Source of the DNA: Guillardia theta CCMP2712
Taxonomy: Eukaryota; Cryptophyceae; Pyrenomonadales; Geminigeraceae
Direction of reading: 5' to 3'
Length of the DNA stretch: 30,429 nt
Assembly: GCF_000315625.1 (NCBI RefSeq)
Contig: NW_005434664.1
Coordinates: forward strand, 819,367 to 849,795
Below are positions 22,021 through 30,429 of the stretch, piece by piece; the stretch's first letter is position 1, and every line of letters begins with the position of its first letter. The notes below the pieces were generated by a model, which worked only from the letters and a program-made list of their open reading frames with translations, had not been told where the DNA came from and searched no databases. The position numbers and the translations under genes were made by a program.

Positions 22021-25000
22021 CTTCTCACCTTAGATCTGCACGCACAAGAACCGCCAATTCGCCAAGAAGCACACCAGACAAGAGCAGTCTGTGCTGACGG
22101 GCAGCACTGCGTAGAAGGGCAAGTGAGGAGGAGGCAAGTCAAGGACAAGATCGGCTGACCTCGACACACTCGCGCTGTTCTCGCAGGCATCCATCCCAAG
22201 CGTCTCCTGGATCGCAACGACAGCATCCGAGATGGACTTGTACTTCTCGAGCCTGAAGACCTGCAGAAGCAGCGAGTGAGCGCGAGGCTGAGGAGGTGAG
22301 AGGAGCTCCGTGCCTGAGAGAGGTCGTTGTCTGGCGTCATGGCCTCCCACGCCGATCGGAAGTCAGGAAGCGACAGAGGCTTCGTGTAGTCTGAAAGACC
22401 AACTTCGATCTCGTCCAAAGGATAGTCGTCCTCGTCCCCATCAGGAGCCACCTGAGGAGCATAATCGTCAGGCAAACAAGGAAAATCATGAGACACCAAC
22501 CTCTCCACTAGTTGGATCATATTCTTTGCGAACGAAAGTAAGCTTGCAGTTCTTCAAGAACATGTTTGCCATGGCCTTTGTTCGTCTGATCGCCACATAA
22601 GCCATTCCCGGCTGCTCAAACTTGATCGCGTCTGAAGGGATGCTCGCCACGAACGAGCACCCGGGGCAGTCACTGAGATCGAGCTCAACACACACGTTCT
22701 CCAGCTGCTCCTCCTCCATCGTGTTCTTGATGTTGAAGTGGAAGACGATGTGCTCGGGAAAGACGTGCTTGATGCACGTGACAACATACTCTGCCTCTGA
22801 TTCGGTAAGGTTGACGGGAGGAGAGCTCGTGAAGAGAGCTCCGAACCCTGCAAACTCAGGGATCTGGTTGAGCAGGTCAGCATAGATCGTCCCTGTCTCC
22901 TGTCGCTTGCTTGCGATGCTGGAGCCAGCATTTGCTGCGACCTCAGCGACCGCTTGTTGAGGAGTCTTCTTCGCTTCCTTGGTGGGAACGTGAATGGGCA
23001 TTGTGACAGCCTTGGCAAAATTGAAGGAAGTTGTGAAGTCAGAGGCTTCGATGTAATCCTCAATTGCCTTCTGCACGCCATCAAGCTTGTGAGGCACCAC
23101 ATCTACGATGTACTTCTTGATCATGGGCTCCGACTCTGAGGCCAAGATGGTCCCGTAGAAGGTCGATCGGTCTCGCACCTCGTCGTCAGCATCGTGCACA
23201 CAGCGACGGAGAAGCGTGATGATGTTGCTCCTCAAGGAGGGAACTTGCGCTCCAAACTTGGCGAGGGAAGTGACAGCAGCCGATCGCACCGTAGCGTTCT
23301 CTAGGATGATGCGGTTGTAGATGTGCCTGATGTAACGACCTGGATGCGAAGTTTTCGGCCCTCGCTTCCCCAGCACGTGGAGAATCTGCGTGCTCAGGTA
23401 GGTAAACTCGCAGTCCTCGATGAACTCACAGAGGTGCAACAGCCCTGGTTCAACGGCATCAGGAATGTCGTTGATCAAAGCCAGCATCGTGTCAGTGATG
23501 GCCTTCTTGAACTCGAAGCCTCCCTCCTCCCTCAAGATCGTGCTCAGGAAGTTGATGAGCACCCGATGCTTCTGCGGATACTTCAAGCAGAGAGCACGGA
23601 TCGCGTCCACCACCATGATCTTGAACTCGTCAGCAATCTCAGACATGAAAGACGAGATCTGCTTCATCAATCGGTCGACGGAAGATTCTGACCCTGTCTT
23701 GAGCAGCGTTGTGATGGCCAACGTTGCAATCGAGCGATTCGAGTCTGAGATCATGTTCTCGAGGTCCAAGTTGCACGAGGTGACCGTCAAAGGGAATGCC
23801 ATGGCTACTCTGTTGAGAGCCCTTACGGCTGCGAAGCGCAAAGAGGGTTTCGGCGAAGAGAGGAAGAGCTGGAGGACAGTGATGGCCGGCGTCAACTCCC
23901 TTTGACTGACGTTGGGAAGTTGACAGATTGCCCTCGCCGCTTCAAAAATGACCATCTCACTGCGATACAGCGATCAGCATCTTGGCATCACACATCCAAG
24001 CCGATACCTCCTATGCCTCAGACAGTTCTCGAGAAACTCGTAGTAGCTGCGATCTTGTGTGTTCCCCTGACGTTGACGATCAGTGTCATGGCACCGCAAG
24101 AAGTGCGAGAACTGAGGATACCTCGGCCATCACAGTTACGGTGTAACGGATGAGCAAGCACTGTTCAGAGAGTCAATGGTACGGAATAGATCAGAGACAA
24201 GTAGTTTCCCACCTGCGCTAGTGGTGACTTCAATTGTGTCTTAGACAGTTGAGCCACAAGTTTTGAAACCTAGATTCAAAATTAAACAGTCGAAGGTGTA
24301 TTCATCCGTTTACCGCAAGTCGATCAGACTTCTTGATATTATAGAGCAGCGAGAGCGCGTGGTATTGCACCATTTGTGAAGATTTGTCATTTGCAGCCTG
24401 AATGCTCAAAATGACTATCGGAACTCAAGGAGTCTCAGTAAATTGCCTGATTGATCTCATTGACCCATCTCTTCACGACGTCTGGGTTGGACTGAAGCAC
24501 AAACCGGCATCATCTCTGCCCATCAAGTGCATATCCTGAACAATACCTTCATCAGCTTCATTCCAGCAACGAGGGCTGCAGATGCGACGAGAGGCTGAGA
24601 ATATGTGTCATGAGAAGTGTGTTTCAAATCATTAAAAGTCTCTACCTGTTTGTCAACGATCGCCTGTTTGAGATATCTTTCAATGGCCGTAAGCATCGCT
24701 GTATCGGTGATGGTGCTGCGCGTACAGAGCACATCAAAGGACTCAGCGAGTGCCAGCATTGATACTCCTACCACAACACTCGAATCGCATTCGCCCTGAA
24801 AAGATCATTCGTCGCATTCATATCCTGTTTTCGGTTTGAATATCGGTGCAATTATCATCAATATTCCATAACCTTGGTCAAGGTTGAAGTAACAATAATC
24901 ACACAATCCGAATCCGGCTGAAAGAAAAAGCATGTCAGGAAATCGATAGCCCCGCTCGATAACCAACAGACGATGCTCATTACCTTCAGCTCTTTGATGA

Positions 25001-25668
25001 CCAAGTACATCATACGCCGAAGCTTTTCGTCCTTGGATTGAAACAATTTCGTCATCGGAAAGAAAATGCTTTCTGTGCTTTCCTGTTCATCATGGTCAGA
25101 GCTGAAAGTGAATAACATAGTAATGCCTTTGAGCTGAAGTTTTCTCCCTTTCCAAGTAAGTACAACAGCTTTGTCATGAGCTGAATACATCTCGCTGGCT
25201 CCACATTCGGGTCGTTAAACATTCGAGCCTCCTGAATAACATGCGCCTTGTCCACCCCGCGGAAGGGCCTTTCGTACCCGAGACCTGTGTTTGCAAGAAA
25301 GTTGTCACTGACCATGTCAACTCAAACACAGACAAATCTGAATGTGGTGTGGTTTGCTTTGGGTAGAGCTGGATACTGTCCCGGTTCAGGACAGTATCCA
25401 ATGAGGTCTCTACCCATAGCAAGAGAAAGGGGTGATCTGTTGAAAGCTGGACATACCCATTTCATCTGCACATTCAACCCACTTTGTGTCAGATCATAAT
25501 ACTAACTAACCAAACTAGGGGGACGAGGACAATAACAATCTTTTGCTGGAGAAAGGGAAGGGTAAATTGCAACCAATCCCTCATCCTTTCGTTTGTTGTG
25601 GAGTGAATAGCAGAGTGATCGGGATCAACACCTTCATCGTCGTCCTTCTTCTCGGATGGGAAGCTCAT
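21811..25668 (-). CDS. COPG: Coatomer subunit gamma (gamma-COP), complete, 17 exons, 887 aa
   Basis: Gamma-COP is part of the COPI coat for retrograde Golgi-ER transport. Exons: 25668-25632, 25284-25127, 25082-24984, 24917-24873, 24824-24772, 24715-24646, 24594-24547, 24491-24447, 24397-24314, 24269-24213, 24160-24122, 24066-24008, 23959-22501, 22451-22314, 22260-22160, 22106-22029 and 21904-21811. The total is 888 codons including stop, close to the plant protein. Landmarks in order: MSFPSEKKDDDEG, VIQEARMFND, MTKLFQSKDEKLRRM, DMN...ANAIRVLC, IERYLKQAIVDK, NPDVVKRWVNE, MVQYHALSLLY, EMVIFEAARAICQ, ITTLLKTGSESSVDRLMKQ, LLHLCEFIEDCEF, KYKSISDAVVAIQETLGM, and the C-terminal ear motif SPEVS-like TPEVSEAVLEAVSS. 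Three introns (25083-25126, 24398-24446, 22261-22313) have GC donors. Intron 16 holds an ATG/CAT microsatellite. Confidence 0.93.
21970..22020. repeat. (ATG)n trinucleotide microsatellite in gamma-COP intron 16
   Basis: Seventeen consecutive ATG/CAT units. It lies inside the 124-bp last intron (21905-22028) just after its donor, and makes that intron more than twice as long as the others. Confidence 0.95.
22261..22313 (-). other. GC-AG intron (gamma-COP intron 14, 53 bp)
   Basis: The upstream exon ends in CTCTCAG and the intron begins GCACGG; the acceptor is TTCTGCAG. There is no GT in the possible donor interval, and skipping this intron would put the family's ISDAVVAIQETLGM helix out of frame. 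Confidence 0.75.
24398..24446 (-). other. GC-AG intron (gamma-COP intron 8, 49 bp)
   Basis: The donor is AATCAG/GCAATT and the acceptor GCATTCAG. Reading through meets TGA two codons later, and no GT lies before that stop, while the GC-AG join exactly restores NEINQ-AANDKSSQMVQYHAL as in other gamma-COPs. Confidence 0.8.
25083..25126 (-). other. GC-AG intron (gamma-COP intron 2, 44 bp)
   Basis: The donor is TCAAAG/GCATTA and the acceptor ATGAACAG. The join GENFSSK-ESTESIFF has exactly the family length; the only GT in the interval would create a TAA at the junction. Confidence 0.75.
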
Positions 25669-27192
25669 GTTGGACTCTCTTAGCAACCAGACTTTTTGAA
25701 CTTGTTTGAACCAAGTATCGCACAAGGTCTGAAGAGAGGATCACACCCTGGTCGCCCCTAGGAGTCCTGACGTCAAAACTCTCAGTAAGGGAAGCAGAAA
25801 AGTATAAAGCTGAGCAACAGCAATCTCAGCAATTGTTTCTTTGATGGGAAATGACAGCATCGACATGGGATCACAACTAAAGATCCGATGGGTTCACATC
25901 ATATCAGCAAGTGCATCGAATCCTGCAAATATTCTTGCGTGTAATGGGCTTTTCTAGAGAACTATGGCAAATCATTATCATCATGTGCATATTGTCTTAT
26001 GTATTTATCGATGTTCAACTTTTCGCCATTGTAACCATTCGAGCTTCCAAAATCTTCAACTGCTCTCCTTTCGTCGTTAACATCACAGCAACGAACAACG
26101 CCTTCTCAACTCCAATGTGATATCTTCTAAAGCCCACCTCCTCACACATCGTTCCCTCTGTATCTGTTTGGAGTTTTGACTGAATTTCCTAACTGTACAT
26201 GTCTTTCAGAAGGCTTTCTCTCCATATCCGGTATGGTTCCCAAAATAATCTGAAACACTGCTCGACACTTCAACTTTCTCCCTTCCTGTTCACTCCCCAT
26301 CCTCCTGTTCATCCTCTGCCCTTGTCTTGCAACTGCCATGATTTTCTACTGCATGTTGCGCTAGCTTTCTTCTTGACTTCTCCATTCTTCCCTCTCCTCC
26401 TCCTCCCTCCTCTCCATTGCCGCTGCCCACGCCGGTGCCACCTCCTTACTCCTACCCCTCCCACCCCCACCCCGGAAAAATACCCCCACCTACTACAAAA
26501 ATATACCACCAGTGAGAGTTCAATTGACAACCCCCCAAACTGTATGAATCCACCAACAATTTACTACCCCTACCCCTGATATTAAAGATGAATAAAATTG
26601 GACCATACTGACTACCCCTTTGTTACTACCCCACCACGATTCAACCAAAACCTCCCCACCTTACTTTTACCACCATCCTCATACCTCAACTCCTCTTTTA
26701 TTGCCTATTAAGTACCGGTACTTTCCCTTACTTTCACTACCCCTACCCCCTACAAGCATCCTGATCAAAACTGGACCCCAATTATCCCCCAGCTCAGCGC
26801 GTGTGAAAGAAAATATTAACTAATATATGTTGATGTATCGATAACCTATAAAACCAATATATTCGTATCTTAAAAGAAAAGAATTGTACCCCACCCTACT
26901 TCCTGCTACGATTTTGTACTAGAAGCACCCATCGTGTACACGTGGCGGCGGCCCGCCTGAGTGAGTAGTCCGGGCCCGCCTTGCCGCCCAGCAAAGTTCT
27001 GAGGCGGGTCTCTTGTCAAGTCTTGACCTGCCCCTTGAGATGGAACAGAGATCCGATCGAAAGATGAACAGTTTATCAGTCAACAATAAGCTGATATATA
27101 TATACAGCCTGCCTCAGACTTTTTGTACTGAATAATTTCTTTTCTGAGTCTTGGTTTTTATTTCGAGATGACCCAGGATCCACACTGTTGCC
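25669..27192. other. Intergenic, C-rich ACTACCCC words and AT-rich stretches
   Basis: No gene is recognised. 25911-26120 (+) has a 69-codon hydrophobic open frame of doubtful value. 26390-26780 is rich in CCCCTACCCC, CTACCCC and CCACCCCG words. 26940-27010 is a short GC-rich block with GGGCCCG. The region should contain the promoters of gamma-COP (-) and of the gene downstream (+). Confidence 0.45.
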
Positions 27193-27248
27193 ATGGCTGC
27201 CGCTGACAGGGAGGGTTCAGCCGCGGAAGGCGAGGAGGAGCGCCTGCG

Positions 27249-27575
27249 ATGAAGCAGAAGGAGATGGGGGATGGGGACAAGAGAAAGAAGAGAGCTCAGG
27301 ACAGAAGAGGATTGAGAGCAAGCATGCCTGAGGGGAGAGCAACGGGGAGTATCAACGGAGGTAGAGACAGGGAACGCCTGAGGTGTTATGAAAGATGGAG
27401 TGTGATAACTGAGGACATAAGAAAGGTAAACAATAAGGTTGCCACATCTGAAATGCAGGTAGAGCAAGGTGACGAGATTTTGGCATCTCACATGATAGAG
27501 TTCCATCTGCCTGAACATCTCGACGCGTTGACGTTCTTTTGCCCATTGCAGATGTACAGGGACCGCGCTCAATGA
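27249..27575 (+). CDS. Doubtful open frame of 108 codons upstream of the EF-hand gene
   Basis: The frame is basic (RKKRAQDRRGLRAS) at the N-terminus and mixed further on, with no recognised domain. It includes splice-like signals (AAG/GTAAAC at about 27425 and a good branch-point-pyrimidine-CAG signal ending at 27549), so parts may be introns of a 5' UTR. An ATG in a strong context (CCATGGCTGCC, 27193) opens a 19-codon frame just before it. It may be the leader of the gene at 27647 rather than a gene itself. Confidence 0.25.
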   Translation: MKQKEMGDGDKRKKRAQDRRGLRASMPEGRATGSINGGRDRERLRCYERWSVITEDIRKVNNKVATSEMQVEQGDEILASHMIEFHLPEHLDALTFFCPLQMYRDRAQ

Positions 27576-27646
27576 AGCTGCCAAGAGAAGAGTTGCCTCG
27601 GTCCGTTTGATTCAGCAAGCTGTAGAACACTACCCGCTCCTTCACC

Positions 27647-30429
27647 ATGTCCAGCAGCGGCGACCAGCACTCGAGCTCCTCCATGTCCAAGGACAGCCAG
27701 GAGGTGGGCGGGGGAAGGGACCTGTCGTTCCTAACCGTGAAGCCTGTGCTCATCGAGGAGTTCCCTAGCACTGAGACGCAGGGGCTTGTGGCTCCGCGTA
27801 GCATGAAGGGTCAGCGACATGCTTGGGGGATGCTGACGGCTGACTTGAGTGCAGGAGGCAAGGGATTCAAGGCTCAGGTGAAGTCTACCTCCGACGTCCT
27901 TCCCAAGTTCGGTGGGACGACCAGCGCAGAGATGTACCAGGCATGGAAGCAGCTGGAGAAGCAGCAGGGAAAGATCGTGATCAGCGACGCGGGGGTCATT
28001 AGGGAGGGCGGGGTCGGGAACGCCATTGAGAGGGAGAGGACTCTGGAGGCAGTGCGATTCAAGTTGGACTACTTCCTCGCCAACAACATTGTGGACGCAA
28101 GGAACATCTTCAGGAAGTTGGACGCGACCGGCAACGGCTTGCTCACGCGCCTGGAGTTCGAGAAGGCGATCTTGGCCATGCACATCGGGCTGTCGGCGGT
28201 GCAGATGAAGGTGCTGCTTGACCACGTGTTCGAAAACCTGGCCAAGGATCAGTCCATGGGCTTCGAGAAGCTGGTGAACTATATCGAGTTCATGAACGAG
28301 TTTTCCCCAAAGACGAACGGGGAGCTCAAGGTCACGAAGGGGCGGAAGAAAGGGAGGAAGAAGATCGTCCTCGACCCTGCTCCGGACGTTGAGATAGCCG
28401 AGGAGTTCGTCGATGACGAGGAGTTGGACAAAATCCCCATCATCATCCTCCTCGCGGGATTCTTCGTCTGTCCTGTCTGGTTGTTCGGCATCCGGTATGT
28501 CAAGTCGAGGAGGGCGGCAGAGCGCCTGTCGGGCAAGCTCTCGCTGTTCCTCGCCCTCTCGGCCTTCATCATCGTCGTGGTCGTGAGCACGTACTTCTCG
28601 AACCCCGGAAACGGAAAAGGTGTGTGGAGGGAGAGCTGCTGAGATTGATGGGGAGAGGAGAGGAGGAAGACGGAGAAGGGGGAGGAAGGAGCGAAAAAAA
28701 CGTGAGGAGAGGGGAGACGAGGGGGAAGGTGAAGGGACGAGGGGGGAAGGTGCGTGGGGCCGACGGCTGCTCCTTCTAAGTCTTGTCTCTCCGTTGCAGA
28801 CAACCCGCAGCACTGCAAGGCGATCGAGGGCGTGCTCGTTGCTTTCCGCTTCGTGGGCTTCCAGGCCAAGAGATCAACCTTCTACACAGGCGCTGCGACA
28901 GGAGGATACAACAACCTGATCCTCTTCAAAGACGCTCTCCACAGCTTGTACCTAAAGACATCCGTCACGGTCACCTACAACGCTGATGAAGGTATTTGCT
29001 CCTTCCCCTTCCCTGAACTCCCCGTCGACCCCCCTTCCCCTTATCCTCCTCTCTTTCTTCTGTTCCTGCTCCTCTCCTCTTCACTGCGCTTTCCTCGCTC
29101 TCCATTCCGCTGTTTCCTCCTACGGAAGATTCTTGTGTCTCCCCCTTCGAGCAAGAGTCTGAGTCTTAATGTCAAGGGATCCTCGTCGATGCGATGCAGG
29201 ACATTCCTCAGGACGCGGACGGAGCGACGTTGTTGGCGGTGATGAGCATCATCTTCGTAGCTTTCATCTCTTCCTCTTGCTGTCTTGTTCCCCGCCTTCC
29301 CTTCTGACTGCTCCTTGTTCCTTGACGTTTCCTCCTGTTTGTTCTCCTAGTCTCATCGCTCTCCACTTTGCAGGTTGTTCGCATGGTTGCTAGCGACTCC
29401 TACAACGCCGAGATTCTCACCACCGCCGTCAAAGAGTGGATCCGAAGAACTCCCCCCCCCCCGCCCCCCCCCCACCTTCCTGCTGCTCGCTCCTCCTCCC
29501 CCCCCCCTCCCTCCCTCCCTCTCTCCCTCTCCCCCCTCTTACTCTCTCCATTCCTCCCTTCCTCTCTCTCTGTGCTCCTCCTCTCGTCTCTTCTTCTCCT
29601 GTTTCTTCTTCTCCTCTCCTCTCTTCTCCTCCTACACTTCCATTTTGTCCACTTTGCCATCCCCTCTTCCTCTTTACCCCGTGCACCCTCGTCGCTCCTT
29701 CTTCCTCCTGCCTGCCTCTCATCATCCCCTAGGATCTCTCAGGACGGCTCTCTCCTCGCAGAACCTCGACTTCGAGCGCATACTCATCGGTTCTGTCCCC
29801 ATCTCCGGAAGCGAGAAGCAAGTCAGCACGCCGATCTACTTCAAGCAGACCGACTTCACCTTCGTCCCTGGGGCAGAGAACGGCACCATCACCTCCAGCA
29901 CCCCCTTTCTCATGCGCATGCCCCCCACCAGCTCCAATCCTCTCAACCCCAACGTAGGTGGAGGAAGAGCTGGAGGGGAGAGGGACAAGAGGGAGAGAAG
30001 GAAGGGAAGGAGGAGGAGCTGGAGAAGGAGAGGGGAGGGAGGGGAGAGAGTAATGGAGGGAGAGAGGGACAAGGGGGGAGGCCGAGTCTCAGAGTAAGGT
30101 CGAGAACAAGGAGGACGAAACGAGGACAAGGACGACGAGCCTGATCAGTTTTGTGTGCAGGATCCTGGCTGGGCGATCTACAACAACAGCAGGCTGCCGA
30201 CCTGCTGGTTCGTGGAAGGGTTTCAGCTGCCAGCGAACCCGTGCTTGTCCAACACCTCGTCCCCCGCCTGCTCGACTGTGAGGAAGCGGATAAGGGGAAG
30301 AAGAGGAGTGAAGAAGAGAGAGAGAGGGAGGAGGAGGAGGAGGAGGAGGAGGAGGAAGGAGATGAGCTGGAATGATACATTGTGCAGGGCGTAAACATCA
30401 TGAACATGAGGAGGACAGTGAAATTCATC
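27647..30429 (+). CDS. EF-hand, two-helix membrane protein with glycosylated C-terminal region, partial at right edge
   Basis: Seven exons keep phase: 27647-28619, 28800-28991, 29177-29238, 29374-29435, 29743-29953, 30161-30277 and 30388 to beyond the window (553 codons so far). Residues 1-150 are soluble. An EF-hand loop lies at 159-170 (DATGNGLLTRLE) with a second, degenerate helix pair after it. A lysine-rich patch (KGRKKGRKK) precedes two hydrophobic helices (about 263-285 and 297-317). The later exons encode a region with three sequons (NGT, NNS, NTS) and several Cys (PQHC, PTCW, NPCL, PACST), typical of a lumenal or extracellular domain. Two helices plus a basic loop make the topology unclear. 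The family is not recognised. The gene continues past the right edge. Confidence 0.75.
28620..30160 (+). repeat. Purine- and pyrimidine-rich introns, including a poly-C tract (29449-29473)
   Basis: The introns of the EF-hand gene are strand-biased: 28640-28760 and 29955-30120 are GGAGGA-type purine runs, while 29000-29160, 29250-29370 and 29440-29740 are CCTCTCC-type pyrimidine runs with an almost pure C tract. They make long but meaningless Pro/Ser/Leu open frames. Confidence 0.8.

Noticed and set aside
22554-23102. Ser/Arg-rich minus-strand frame of 182 codons
   Set aside because: It is a frame shadow of the large gamma-COP exon, whose own frame matches the family along its whole length.
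27114-27584. Minus-strand open frame of 156 codons
   Set aside because: It has no recognisable domain, and the better splice signals in this stretch are on the plus strand.
27731-28813. Long minus-strand open frame (360 codons)
   Set aside because: It is antisense to the first exon of the EF-hand gene, runs through its first intron, and has Leu/Pro/Arg-rich composition typical of a shadow of a GC-rich gene.
29375-30144. Long Pro/Ser/Leu-rich plus-strand frames
   Set aside because: They run through pyrimidine-rich introns of the EF-hand gene; only the short exon segments inside them keep phase with the rest of the gene.

Overview
The window looks like nuclear DNA of an intron-rich unicellular eukaryote, most likely an alga with a secondary plastid; a cryptophyte such as Guillardia is my best guess, but this is inference. 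The reasons are: genes broken by many short introns, mostly 40-60 bp, with ordinary AG acceptors; a gamma-coatomer that reads closest to the plant form; a SET protein whose N-terminus has the signal-plus-transit layout used for import into complex plastids; LCCL, RCC1 and EF-hand membrane proteins; and GC-rich, C-rich and microsatellite intergenic DNA. There is no operon structure, phage, insertion sequence or CRISPR array, and I recognised no rRNA or tRNA.

Layout. 1-711 (-): a partial gene running off the left edge. 1073-2826 (-): an eight-exon single-pass membrane protein with tandem YRPYP...HWGTR repeats. 3222-8327 (-): a seventeen-exon surface protein with a signal peptide, seven RCC1-type blades, a glycosylation-sequon-rich stalk, a SEA-like juxtamembrane domain, one membrane helix and a cytoplasmic tail; its stalk exons lie in a recent tandem duplication (about 4.74-6.24 kb). 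8.3-10.0 kb: non-coding with a GC-rich island. 10050-11109 (+): a small tandem zinc-ribbon/coiled-coil protein in six exons. 11.1-12.5 kb: mostly non-coding. 12554-13844 (-): an unrecognised multi-pass membrane protein. 14.0-15.3 kb: a pentanucleotide array and a GC island. 15312-15590 (-): the RPA small subunit. 16683-18457 (+): an LCCL multi-pass membrane protein, tail to tail with 18589-19468 (-), a SET-domain protein with a plastid-type leader. 20464-21566 (+): a PHD-type prolyl 4-hydroxylase with a reading-frame break, tail to tail with 21811-25668 (-), a complete 17-exon gamma-COP gene with three GC-AG introns. 25.7-27.2 kb: C-rich intergenic DNA. 27647 to the right edge (+): an EF-hand/transmembrane protein gene running out of the window.

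The genes do not form a pathway. Several concern the endomembrane system and cell surface (gamma-COP, the RCC1/sequon protein, the LCCL protein, the repeat membrane protein, the EF-hand protein); the others concern DNA replication (RPA3), methylation (SET) and oxygen-dependent hydroxylation (P4H). The exon models were built by hand from splice signals, reading-frame phase and family similarity. Those for gamma-COP, the RCC1/sequon protein, the repeat membrane protein and the EF-hand gene keep phase through every junction and are the most secure. The most novel item is the RCC1/sequon protein with its expanding exon-pair array.
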